From Rhizophagus irregularis (lineage: Eukaryota > Glomeromycota > Glomeromycetes > Glomerales > Glomeraceae): DNA of 64,000 nt. Positions 1-10,984 of this stretch are shown here, one piece after another. Location of the stretch: positions 806,001 to 870,000 of the forward strand of contig NC_089434.1 in the NCBI RefSeq assembly GCF_026210795.1, read 5' to 3'. How positions within the stretch are numbered: the first letter of the stretch is position 1; each line of letters begins with the position of its first letter. Below the pieces are notes generated by a model. That model worked only from the letters and a program-made list of their open reading frames with translations, was not told where the DNA came from and made no database searches. Both the position numbers and the translations under genes were made by a program.

Positions 1-2
1 CA

Positions 3-537
3 ACAACTACATTTGCAACTACCAATACAACCCCAACTGAAAGTAGTCAAACTTCACCCTCACAACAAAATTATCCAACTACCAAGACTGAAACTAAACC
101 TTCACTTATAATTTCTACATCACCTTCACAACAAGATTATCCAACTACTCAAACTTCTCAAAAAATTGTTTCAACACCAACACATTTACCAACAAATTCA
201 ACTTCACGACGAAGGCAATTCCATGTTCGTCATGGCCGTAGATTTATACGTTGCAAATCATCATCTGTTGATATCCGATACTCATTCTGATAGTAATAAA
301 GATATTATCTTTAAAAGCCTTAATTGTAAAATATCTGTTATGATAGCCGAAGCTGAAGCTGCTTTAAATAGTAAGGTTGAAGTTACAGTTGAAATGATAC
401 TTGTCGAGGAAAAAGAACGCGAAGAACAAATTATGAAAGAATTTGGAATTCAAACTCCAATTAGTAGGCGAGCTCGTACAAATTTTAATGTTCACAATTA
501 CAATTACAATAATTACAATAAAATCACAATAATATAA
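3..537 (+). pseudogene. Ser/Thr/Pro/Gln-rich protein fragment, frame-broken
   Basis: From the window edge a frame open from position 3 to a TGA at 288-290 encodes a low-complexity run rich in Thr, Ser, Pro and Gln, with a short repeated unit (SPSQQxYPTT, twice), and then a basic stretch RRRQFHVRHGRR. Around position 200 coding character moves to another frame that runs to 537 and contains an acidic helical part (EAEAALNSK...EEKEREEQ). I read this as the 3' part of one gene broken by a frameshift. No domain is recognised, and the 5' part lies outside the window. An unrecognised intron is an alternative explanation. Confidence 0.35.
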
Positions 538-559
538 AACTCTCTCCACCGATTTTTTA

Positions 560-1357
560 AACCAAAATTTTTACGAAAGATAAAAACAATTTTTATTATA
601 AAACTATACAAAAATATGTCAAAAGTTACAGTTTTAATGCCAAAGAGAAGATTAACAACTTTATGGAGAAGTTTTTTGACGAGTTTGAAGATGTAGAGGA
701 AAAATACATAACCAAGATGGAATGCCAAAGTTAGACAACTACCTAAAATTCAAAGGAGATGCCTTAGGACCAAACGCTCATAACAAACCAGGAAATATAC
801 CGGTATGACTTTTTACACAAGAGATGAAACATCCAGTAATAACGTACTATACAACAATTTTCCTAATAAAATGGAGTGGCGAGGTCTTCAAGAAAATTAT
901 CACAAATATTCTTCGAGGAAATTTTTCCATGATTTGCGCAGCCAACAAAATAAGATAGAAATGCTAGAACGAATAATATCGGTTAAAGATGATGAAATTA
1001 AAAAATACAAAGAAATGATTATAAATTTGAAAATCGTAAAAGGGAGTTAGAAGTTGATGTAACGGTTAAAGAACGAATAAGATTAGAGAAAGAAGAAAAA
1101 ATTATTCAGGGTAAGTTAAAGAGCTAAAGCAGAAGAAGGATCAAGATACGATTTCACCAACTCAAAAAGGTAAAGATGAATCGAGTCAAACAAGGCGTAA
1201 AAGTCAGAAAATTTCGAATACACAAAGTTACCCTAAATTGGGGTGTTGGACATCTCACGTGACTCATTATTATATGATACTAATGATAGATTCTTTTTCA
1301 TGCTGTTTGAATTTATTAAAGGCAGAGGTGTTAGTTACAGATAAAGGAAATATTTAA
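560..1357 (+). pseudogene. Decayed coiled-coil protein gene
   Basis: Successive open stretches in different frames read like one protein. They are a Lys/Glu-rich segment with NAKEKINNFMEKFFDEFEDVEE (ends 734), a segment with NYLKFKGDALGPNAHNK (ends about 810), a coiled-coil-like segment at 805-1050 (LRSQQNKIEMLERIISVKDDEIKKYKEM), its continuation in another frame (RKRELEVDVTVKERIRLEKEE, to about 1125), and an open stretch from about 1130 to a stop at 1357. Each junction needs a one- or two-base shift and offers no convincing intron. I do not recognise the family. Confidence 0.35.
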
Positions 1358-2576
1358 ATTTTTAAGGTTTTTTTTATTAAACGTTCATTCCTTTTTTTTA
1401 TTTCCATGTTCATATATGATTTCGGTGTAAATTTATGTATTTTTTTTTGGTATCCAATTTTCATTTACGTTGAACCCATTAAGCGCATAATATTTATCCC
1501 AAAGTTTCAAATAGTTTATATTTTACAATAATTTTTTCACATAATTTTTTACTTCTGTTAAAATTTTATATCATAAATAGTATTTTTGCCTACTCAGCAA
1601 ATTTAATTAGTATGACAAAGATATAATCATATTTTAATGTATAGATTGATGGGTATATTAAAGTAAGTGTACAATATTGTTGGCCACCTAGCCATTCTGT
1701 TGCTTCTTCAATTGGTTCAAAAATTTTAATAATAATAAAATGTTTACCAAATTATTTATTATTTTGAATTTACTGAATAATTTAATTATTTCTAATATAA
1801 AGGTTAAAATTTCAATGTGAAGCAAGAATATTTTCATTATTATTGAAACTTTTTTTTTGACAAATGGTCTTTGGAAATGGCGCATGGGATCATCGATTAT
1901 TTCCTAATTTATTTTACATCAGGATCATCTTTATTTATTTAGTCAACGGAATTCCTATAATCTTAAAAGTTCCTAAAAATTAAAATGTCAATAACTTTTC
2001 AAACTTGATGCAAGAGGCACCATTTAATATAGAAATTAATACTATTATTGTCCTCATCAAAGTACTTTTGACAAATTACGTGATGATATCCAATAACCTT
2101 TTATTTGTTTTTAATGATTATGGAGTTGATGTGGCTGTGAAGTGAATAATCAGATAAAAGAAATGAATTATACTTTCCTGATCTTAGTTACCATTTGAAC
2201 AATATAGATATATTTATTTTTTTAAAAAAAATAGATTTCCACATTATTAATTCAAAGTGGCACTGTTCGTCCTGATTGTGGCACAATGTAAAAAAAAAAA
2301 AACGTGGAAAAATACTCTCATACATCTCTTTTGCTTCACCCACCCTTGTTAACAATTTATAGATAATTGTGGCTAAAAATAATCATTGATATCTCTTAAA
2401 TTGCAAATTTAACATGGTCGAAATACGTGTTATTATAGAAAAATTTTCTTATATAAACACTTTGGGAAAGAGGAGAAAAAATTTCTTTAAATACATTAAT
2501 ATACAACGAATTAAAAATTATATAACATACACAAAATTAATAATGAATTTCATATACTTATTGCTAAATTTCGTCT
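1358..2576. other. AT-rich intergenic DNA
   Basis: I see no convincing gene here, only T and A homopolymers and short chance reading frames. It is the left flank of the LINE insertion. The 17 bases at its right-hand end (2577-2593) are repeated at the far side of the element. Confidence 0.6.
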
Positions 2577-2593
2577 TCGCTATTGTTTTAATT
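2577..2593. repeat. Target-site duplication of the LINE (3' side)
   Basis: TCGCTATTGTTTTAATT (17 bases) occurs here, directly before the T tract that is the element's poly(A) tail read on the minus strand. The identical 17-mer occurs at 10633-10649 at the element's 5' end. A perfect copy implies a fairly recent insertion. Confidence 0.93.
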
Positions 2594-2893
2594 TTTTTTT
2601 TTTTTTTTTTTAACGAAGTCGACTTTATTTAGAAATAAGAAAAATTACAAAAAAGGAAAAGATCTACATTATATAACATTTAGTAAAGAACACGATCGAA
2701 CTAATACTATAATATTATTAGGGACTTAAGATTTTATGTTCAAAAGAACTATCTACCATCCTGCTCACCCAAATAGGTTCACTAAACTATCCGCATAACT
2801 ACTACTATTCGTATGGACTTCGGTAATGTTATATAAAAACTCACCACAACTCCTTTAATTACTACTACAACATCAAAGATAATAAAAATAATA
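2594..2893 (-). other. LINE 3' untranslated region and poly(A) tail
   Basis: Read on the minus strand, ORF2 ends at 2894. About 280 bp without coding follow, and the element closes with some 18-20 A residues (T run at 2592-2611) against the target-site duplication. This is the classic 3' end of target-primed reverse transcription. Confidence 0.88.
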
Positions 2894-5800
2894 CTACGAA
2901 ACACTACCGTAATCAACAATATTATAGTAATCTATTGTATTACCCCCAAAATAAATATGACTTTGAAGACTTTGTAGATTAAAGTATTTCTTATTTTTTG
3001 ATTTACGCGTTTTGTCAATAAACTGCTCTTTACCAAAATGTTGTTTTTTAACATTTTTATCAATTCCCAAACCTCTATCAATTTCATTAAGTTTATTACA
3101 CCTCACTTTCCAAAAAATCATAGATTTATCCAAAATTTCATTCCTAAAATTATATGACAAAATTTCAACTTTTGATTTCGTAGATAATAATTGTTTAAAA
3201 AAATTAATTAACGAACAAGGAAAGAAACCTTTAATTAAATCTATGAAAGTTATGTGATCCTCTGATACTTCAAGTTTCCAAATATCATTGAGATTTTTAA
3301 TATGTTCAAGAGTAATATGATTAATAGGATCTAAAATTTTATTAATTTCTAAAAGAAGCCAATTTTGTACTCCTGAAATTAAATCATCCATATCCTCTCG
3401 TCTTTCTTCACAAAACCAGATATGATTGAAATCTTCTTCATCCTCTTCACACATAGGACAAAACCTTTCTTTATATAATGAAAATAAAGTTCTTTTAATT
3501 TGTTCAATGCAAGGAAGTTCTTCAATCATCAACTGAATTTTGCGTCTTCTAATTTTTGATTCTTTGAAATCAGTGTATAATTTTTGTTTTTCTCCCAAAA
3601 AATTATTAAAAAAAATTGACCAATCTATTTCACATTTTCTATACTTATCATTTCTATTTAAATTTAAAAACCTTTCCAAATTTTTCGTATTGGTTGTTAA
3701 TGTAATTAACTTTCTTAAAGATTTTTCTATAACTATGCCATTCCATTTGGGAATCCAAGGAAGATCATAAAAATTATTATAATTTAAATTAATTCCTAAA
3801 TTTTGATCATTATGTGCCAAAGAAACAATATTGTCGACATAATTATTTAAAGAATCATCTGTATGAGCATTAACTTTAAATATATTAACAGATAAATTAT
3901 TTTCTTTAATAATATCCATAATTATTTTCCAAAGAATGTTGTTATTACTAATTTTAAAAATTTGTCTAGTAACTAAAGTAAAATTATAAAATTTAAATTT
4001 TTCAAAATTACTAATAACGCTAGCACTATCTGTATAAACTGTTAAATTACTATTAGAAGGTGCTATTAGCAAAGTAATTAATAAAGCAAAAATTTCTGCA
4101 CGTGTTGATGAAATCCAATTATTATAAGATGATATTAATTCCAAAATTTTTTGCAAGGACAAATTATAAAAAGTTGTTCCAAAAGTAGCTGATACATATT
4201 CTTTGGTAATATCTTTAATTGAACCATCTGTATAGCAAACAAAATCTTTAATGTTTGAATCATATAAAATTTTTCTTGAATCAAATAATTTCTGTTTATC
4301 TAATGATAAATCTATATATTTTTCAATAATATCTAAACTATTTTCATCAAAACGTAATTGATAATTATCATATGAAGAGTAATATAAAGGGTTTCGTTTA
4401 AAAAATTGATCATATCTTATAATATTTTCCATATAATTATGTTGTGCTTCCTTTAGAAGATATGCCTTATATCCCTTCCATTTAATAAGTCTTTTATATC
4501 TCACTTCATATATTTCAGTTTTCATTGATTCTATTATACATTTACCCTCTATTTGACCAATATTATATTCACAACCATTACATACTTTAATAAACAAATT
4601 AATTTCACTTGTGTCTGATATTCTTTTAAAATGTTCAAAAATATATGTAAAGGGCTTTTCTTCAATTATTTTTCCATAAATATTTTCAAAATGAAACATA
4701 TTAAAAGATGTTATAATATTATTAATATGAATATTAATTGGTAAAAATTCATAACCACCCAAATTTGTGACTACATTATTATCTATATATTCCTCTTTAA
4801 CATTATAATTTTTTCCATTAGTTGTAACTAAAGACTGAATTTTTTTATATATATTTGGCGTATTAACTACATTACTATTTCTATTATTACTAAGAGCAAA
4901 TATCTTATTTTTTATATTCCACCATGTCAGAAGAGTTTTGTTATCAGGAGATAAAAATTGGTCCAAAAAGTATAAATTATTCATACGTAAAATTTTTATA
5001 TTTTTCAAAAAACTTTCAGTTCCAACAATTTCCATAATATGACGACCCCTTCCTAATACAGTACTATTTTTCCCAATATTGTGTTTATTAAATTCTATAC
5101 TAAAATTATAACTTTTCATTAATAATAAATTATTAATAATAAAATTATTTCGCAAATGTTGACCCATAAAGATTAAATCTTTATTAGAAAAAGGAAAATT
5201 AATTAAAGGATTGAAAGGTAAAAGTAGTTTATTTTGAATATCTACTAAACGAATCTCCATTATTTTTCCTAGAATTCCTTGATCATTAATTTGAATTATA
5301 AAATTATTAACCTTAGCTTGCAATTGATTATCAAAAATTGAACGAATATTATATAATAAATTAAATTCCATAATTATATTTGGTGCAGTTGAAGCTAACT
5401 TTAATTTATTTTTAAAATTTTTTCTATAAGGAACCATGATTTTTTCACAATCTTTTTCTGATAGTATTATCGTTTGTGTCCTATATTTGATACGTGGTAA
5501 TATTACAGCATTAAAAATATAGGAACTAATTTTATCTGTTATGCATTTGTTCTTCAGCAGGTTATTACTTAAATTTTTAACTTCATCAAAGGCTTGTTGT
5601 TTGATAAAATTGTTATCATTATATATATTGAACCAAACACCCAAGATTCTAAGACTTTCTGTTTTTCCTTTAGGTTTGATTTTGATTTTCTGATTGCCAA
5701 ATTCTAACTCTATTTTTTCATTAAAATTAAAATTCTTTTTCTTAAGTAACAATTCAGATTTTTCTTTATTTATTTGAATATCGTTAAGAGTATAGAAGTC

Positions 5801-8398
5801 ATCAGCCATTTTTAATATTTTTTCTAATTCTTCTTTATTGCCAGCTAACATATTAGTATCATCCATATATGCCATGCTGGTAATGTTTTGTTTTACTTCT
5901 ACCTCTATATTTTCATATAAATTGATTTTCTTTTTTGCTTTTACACGATATCCAAAGTGTTCTTGCTGTATGGCAGTAAGAAGTGGATCATAATATATAC
6001 ACCACAAAAGTGGTGAGATTATTTCCCCTTGATCGATTCCAACCATTACATCATATGGATTACTTAATCCTCCTGCTGTAAATACACTATTTTTCCGTCC
6101 TAAAAATAACTCTTTTGTTAAATTAATAAAAGAACTTGGTATTTTAAGACGTTGCATAGCTTTTTCTAACATAAAAATATTAACACGATCATATGCTTTT
6201 GACATGTCTAATGATAAAATCCACAGTTCCTTATCATTCTCATTAGCATCTTGAATTATTTCATTAATAATCCTTAATGGTTCAAAAGTTGAACTGAAAG
6301 GCAATCCAGCAAATTGTAAACCTTTAAGAATTTTGTTTTTCTGAAGAATTGTTGATAATCTTGCATTCATTATTGATACCATTAATTTCCTAGCCGTTTC
6401 CAACAAAGTTATTGGGTGTGTATTAACTAGTTGACAACCCCATGGCTTTGGTTTCGGTATAGGATAAACATTAGCATATTTCCATTCTAATGGTATCTCT
6501 TGATTATTAAAAATTAAAATAATTAATTTTCTAATAATTTCTTTAAATTCTGGAGATGCGTGTTTCAACATTTCATTACTAATACCCGTAGGTCCAGAAG
6601 CTTTATTATTTGATAATTTATTTAAAGCTTCATTCAATTCATCATTTGTAGGCTCTATCATCAAATCTTTATAAATTTTATCATTAATTTCATCTTGAGG
6701 AAAATAAAATTTTGCCCAATATTCTGATAAAATCTTAGGTTGGTTTGTTGATCCTGCAATATTTTGAAAATGATCATTTACAATATCTTTTATTTTTTCT
6801 TCATCAGTGATTAATTTATCTTCATTATTTTCTTTAATTAGAACTCTGTCTAATACAATGGATTTAATTTCACGTTCCATTACACTATTAATCATACGTT
6901 TTTGATTTTCTAATAAATCTTCACAGCGTTGGTCAATTGCTAGTTTAATTTTTTCTTCTTTGAATTGTAAAAGATCGTGATTATATAGGATTAAATAAAT
7001 TTGATATAAATTTTTTATTTCTTCAAAAATTTCCTTGACACTTTTATCATCCTTAGGAATTTTATTCCAACAATAATCACTTTTTTCTCTTCCAATTTCC
7101 AATAATTTTTTTCTATATGTAATCCAATTTCTGATCACATGATTTCTTTTTCTTGAATCTTTAATTGAACGTCTGAAATTTATTAAAAATTTCATTACTT
7201 TATATGCATTAGATATTTTCATTGGGTTGACTTGACTTTTAGTTAATTTGATTTTTTCTATTGGAATACAATTTTTACTAGCTTGAACAAGACCTTTTTT
7301 GATCTTATCCCATATATGATTAATATTATTTTTATCGTTAAAATTAAATTTTAAAATTTCTGAATTTGAAATGTATTTATTAAGATCATTCTGAAATAAT
7401 TCCCATTGCTCTCCATCCATTTTATCATACTTATAAACTTCTTTAAATCCTTCCTTCCGTTTGATATTAGCAATATTTCCAATCAAATCTTCTGACCATA
7501 TTGAATACACTAACATTCTATGATCAGTATTAATTGTTGTTGTATTAACAATTTTGCATTCTTGTGTTTCTGAAAATAAATTTTCTGTTACCCAAATGTA
7601 ATCTATTCTAGAAGGATTTTGATTTGTATTAAAAGGATAGAAAGTATTTAAGGAATGTTGTGATAAATTATCGAACATGATATAGAAAGGATCATAAAAA
7701 TTTTGTTCATCTTCAATCCATTCAAAAAGTTTATATTCTTTTTTCATTTTACGATTATTATTTTTATCATCCAGATATTTTTCATAATGAAGATTAAAAT
7801 CACCAAGAAGAATAATTTCTGCATTTTGTGCTTTACTTTCTCTAACCAATTCTTTGATTTTATCAAAATAAATTTTAACTTCTTGATTAAAATTGTCTAA
7901 AGTAACTCGTCCAGATTTTCCATAATAATTAATGATTCTCATTTTTTTATTTCCACTAAAAATAAAATCAACATATATAATTCTTCCTTTGAAGCTATTA
8001 TAATTGACTATATGCCGTGCATAATTTTTCTTAATAATAAGACCTACACCATTTCCCCTATAATTAGTTTCCTCATTTGCAAAATAAGTAACATAATTAT
8101 TTCTATAAAAATTAAAAGAATGTTTTGCCATTTTGTTTGATATATTAGTTTCTGATAGACCCAAAATAGTTATATTATATTCACCTAATATATCAATTAA
8201 GAATTGTTTTTTAACATCAGTTATACCTTTAATATTCAATGAAGCTATTTTAATTATATCTGATAAATTGAGTCATTGACGTGTTTTCGGACGATAAATT
8301 TGTTGATTATTTAAATTTGAACGTGATTTTTGATTAACAGGGGAAGGATTATTATAATGTTTTTTCTTAAAAGAATGTGTTTTTTTATTGTTCATCAT
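2894..8398 (-). CDS. LINE ORF2: endonuclease, reverse transcriptase, RNase H, with one in-frame TGA
   Basis: ATG at 8398-8396 opens 24 bp after the ORF1 stop. The frame meets TGA at 8275-8273, then continues unbroken for about 1,790 codons. No ATG lies between that TGA and the endonuclease start (KIASLNIKG), so the true start is the upstream ATG and the TGA is a lesion or a readthrough site. Counting from codon 8239, the domains are: APE endonuclease (GLSETNIS, GDFNLHY near 148, RIDYIW, TDHR near 240), reverse transcriptase (NKASGPTGIS near 545, LDMSKAYDR near 675, YMDD near 789), RNase H (YTDGS near 1336, RAEI, YTDSA) and a zinc knuckle CPMC-x8-H-x3-C near 1595. YMDD instead of the commoner F/YADD is notable. 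It nicks DNA and copies the element RNA at the target. Confidence 0.92.
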
Positions 8399-8422
8399 TA
8401 AAAATAATATTTAAAGGGGTAT

Positions 8423-9826
8423 TTAATCCTCATGGGATTCATTATTGTCAATAATTTTATCCCCTTGAAAATTATTAACGTCATTATTATTGTCAGAAGT
8501 AAAATATTCCATAATTTTTGAGATATTTTTACTCATAGTTGATAAAGCATCACCGAATCTATTAATTTCGTTATTTTGTTTGTTTAAACTATTTTCTATA
8601 TCTGAAGATCCTGAGGCTTCAAGTTGTTCATTATCAACTCTTGATCTTTTGTTATTCTCATTTTGTAAGGCGATTGTACTTCTATCTTGATTGACTTTAA
8701 TATTTTTTCCTGAACTTGTTGTAGACTTGTTTTCTTTATATTTATAAAATTCAGATTTAATACGATAGTTTTCTTGTTGGATTTTTTTGAAATCATTAGC
8801 TAATTTATTCAAATTCTCATTAAGTTGTTTAATTTGCGTGAAAATTCCTTGATCAAGTGACTTTTCATTAACGTTATTATTTCTATCACGTGAAATATTT
8901 TTATTCCAATATCTATTGATATTTCCATTATTATATTTAGAATAATTATTTGAATTATTACTTTGCTGACGTTTTTCAAACGAATTTTGTTTTGTTACAT
9001 TTGCATAACTGCCTTTTTTAAACTTCTTGTTATTTTCTTGACGAAACTCCTTAAGCTTTTGCTTTCTATTCATTACACGTGGTTTAGCAGATGGTTCAAT
9101 ATCACACTTACTAATTAAATGATCAAAGGAACCACATCTATGGCATGATTTTTCACCTGGAGTTCCCCAATGAAGCGTTCTATTATAAAAAATAATATTT
9201 CTTTCTGCTGCAATACCTATATCTTCATCATTTTCATAATAAACTATTGCATAATTCAATGGTTTATTATTATTTGGATTACGTGGTATAAAAATATACT
9301 TAGGATTGTTAACTTCTAAAGCTTCATGTATATCATAAGCAGTTGAATTCCATGGTAATCCAGTTAATTTAACTGTATACATTGATCTTTTTTCTATTTC
9401 ATCTTCTGACAAAATTTTTGGCACAATAAGTACTTGATGTTTTCCAATCCATTCTGACCATATGCCTTTGTAAAATTTTTGTAGACTTTCTTCTTTTTTA
9501 TATGTAATGAAAGCTTGAATATATAAATTTCTAATTCTGGTATAAAAGCCATTTTCTTCTATTTCACCATATTTGTTAAATACAGCTCTAATTTGATAAT
9601 TAGGAATTTCAATTGGAATATTTATAACTTTAATCGTTCTACAATTTCTATCTTTAATTTCTTCTTCAGTAAAAACTTTTTTAGTTTTTTGATATGGTGT
9701 AAATTTTATTATTTCCTTAACCTTACTATTAGTACTCGACTCTGCATCTTCACCATTTTCATGTGACTGTTCATCATCAATAATATCAATTTCTAGATTA
9801 ATAATTTTATCATAATCATTTTTCAT
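8423..9826 (-). CDS. LINE ORF1: RRM-like and CCHC RNA-binding protein
   Basis: The product is 467 aa, starting at ATG 9826. Two RRM-like regions are visible: one beginning RTIKVINIPIEIPNYQIRAV near residue 60, the other YTVKLTGLPWNSTAYDI near residue 155. A gag-type zinc knuckle CHRC-x4-H-x4-C follows near residue 233. The C-terminal half is Asn/Gln/Ser-rich with a coiled-coil-like stretch (QIKQLNENLNKLANDFKKI) that could support multimerisation. It probably binds the element RNA as a nucleoprotein chaperone. The stop lies 24 bp before the ORF2 ATG and the start 35 bp after the upstream 219-aa ORF, a compact polycistronic layout. ORF1 has no internal lesion. Confidence 0.88.
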   Translation of the reverse strand: MKNDYDKIINLEIDIIDDEQSHENGEDAESSTNSKVKEIIKFTPYQKTKKVFTEEEIKDRNCRTIKVINIPIEIPNYQIRAVFNKYGEIEENGFYTRIRNLYIQAFITYKKEESLQKFYKGIWSEWIGKHQVLIVPKILSEDEIEKRSMYTVKLTGLPWNSTAYDIHEALEVNNPKYIFIPRNPNNNKPLNYAIVYYENDEDIGIAAERNIIFYNRTLHWGTPGEKSCHRCGSFDHLISKCDIEPSAKPRVMNRKQKLKEFRQENNKKFKKGSYANVTKQNSFEKRQQSNNSNNYSKYNNGNINRYWNKNISRDRNNNVNEKSLDQGIFTQIKQLNENLNKLANDFKKIQQENYRIKSEFYKYKENKSTTSSGKNIKVNQDRSTIALQNENNKRSRVDNEQLEASGSSDIENSLNKQNNEINRFGDALSTMSKNISKIMEYFTSDNNNDVNNFQGDKIIDNNESHED

Positions 9827-9861
9827 GATTGGTAAAATGATAAATTCGGGTTCTTTCTTAT

Positions 9862-10521
9862 TTAAGATAACTCCCCGGCCAGGGTAACATTAATTCCAGC
9901 TAGTTGTTTTCTCAAATTAAACTTTTTTTGAATAATATTGTTTCCTGGAATAGAATCTTTTTTGATTTTAACTAAAATAGGTTTAGCCTTATTAAAAATT
10001 TCTGAATGATTATCACTAATTATGTCATTAGTATCACCATTTTTCTGATTATCCTTATTAAAAGATTGATTATCTGTTTGATTATCAATTTTTCCATTGT
10101 CGACGATCATTTCATCATTTTTTTCACCATCAATTGGTGCATCTAGATTTTCTGGTGTTACTTGATTATCTGTATTGGATTTTGCTGCGCCACCGCTTTC
10201 AGATGAAGAAGCAAAAGTATCTTGACTAATATCCATATCATCAGTAGTTTTTTCAGTAGATTTATGTTGCCTAAAAGACAAACGAGGTTGTTTTTTCTGT
10301 TGTTTTTGTTCAACTTGTTTTTCTTTATCTTTTCTTTTAGTTTTACGAGAACTTGCAGGTTGCCAATCCTGAATAATAGGATTGATATTGAAGACTGGTT
10401 TATGTATCGAGTCTTGAAGAGTTTGCTGTTGTCCTGGTTTGTTAACTTCTTTATCTTGTTGCTGTCTTGTACTTGACCGAGTGGCGTGAACCCTAGGTTG
10501 CGACCCTGACATCTCGAACAA
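9862..10521 (-). CDS. LINE 5'-proximal ORF, 219 aa, disordered and charged
   Basis: This is the first ORF of the element, starting at ATG 10521 about 110 bp from the 5' end. The product is rich in Gln, Lys, Asp, Ser and Asn (SSTRQQQ, KTKRKDKEKQ, SDNHSE) with no recognised domain, and looks intrinsically disordered with a basic N-terminal third and an acidic middle. It is in a different frame from ORF1 and separated from it by 35 bp. It may be a genuine third ORF (an ORF0/ORF1a) or the N-terminal part of a longer ORF1 split by mutation. Its uninterrupted length favours the first. Confidence 0.7.
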   Translation of the reverse strand: MFEMSGSQPRVHATRSSTRQQQDKEVNKPGQQQTLQDSIHKPVFNINPIIQDWQPASSRKTKRKDKEKQVEQKQQKKQPRLSFRQHKSTEKTTDDMDISQDTFASSSESGGAAKSNTDNQVTPENLDAPIDGEKNDEMIVDNGKIDNQTDNQSFNKDNQKNGDTNDIISDNHSEIFNKAKPILVKIKKDSIPGNNIIQKKFNLRKQLAGINVTLAGELS

Positions 10522-10632
10522 GTTAAAACTTAATAAACTTACTCTTAAAATTGAACTTTTTCCTTTAAAAATTCCGCAGTAAAAATGGTCTTGAATACAA
10601 AGAAGAAGAAGTTTTTATACAACTTATATTTC

Positions 10633-10649
10633 TCGCTATTGTTTTAATT
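10633..10649. repeat. Target-site duplication of the LINE (5' side)
   Basis: This is identical to 2577-2593 and marks the exact 5' boundary of the element at 10632. Confidence 0.93.
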
Positions 10650-10984
10650 AGCGTAGAAGAGAGGTTGAATTGATCAGATCATTTCCAAATTTATCCATTT
10701 TTCCGCTTAATTTGGATAGTGTTGTAAATGATCGTCAAGAGTTGATATGTTTTTTGATCAATTTTGGAAAAGCTCAGATAAAAATTTGAGTTGCGTTTTA
10801 TAAATAATACTTAATGCATTATGCTTTATGATTAGATCACGAGTACAAGTACGAGTTAGTGTAGACAATTCATAATCATAATCATAATGCATATGCATAT
10901 GCTTATGCTTCTTTGACATCAAAAGAATAAAATTGCGATTTAGGGCTTCCTGTGCCACTTTTGTTGTAAGTTAAGTTGAACCAT

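Larger units (their letters stand above)
2594..10632 (-). mobile_element. Full-length non-LTR retrotransposon (LINE), about 8.0 kb
   Basis: The element is bounded by identical 17-bp duplications and reads on the minus strand. It has a 111-bp 5' leader, a 219-aa ORF, a 467-aa ORF1 with two RRM-like regions and a CCHC knuckle, ORF2 (APE endonuclease, reverse transcriptase, RNase H, C-terminal zinc knuckle), a 3' untranslated region of about 280 bp and a poly(A) tail. Having both ends and matching TSDs shows a complete, not 5'-truncated, insertion. The only visible lesion is a TGA early in ORF2. APE plus RNase H points to the I/Tad/R1-like side of LINE diversity, but I cannot assign the clade from sequence alone. 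Confidence 0.93.

Noticed and set aside
2414-2632. 72-codon plus-strand frame across the LINE 3' junction
   Set aside because: It reads through the TSD and the element's poly(T) tract, so it is an insertion artefact.
10758-10958. 66-codon minus-strand frame near the LINE end
   Set aside because: It covers a CATAATCATAATCATAATGC simple repeat, with no family resemblance.
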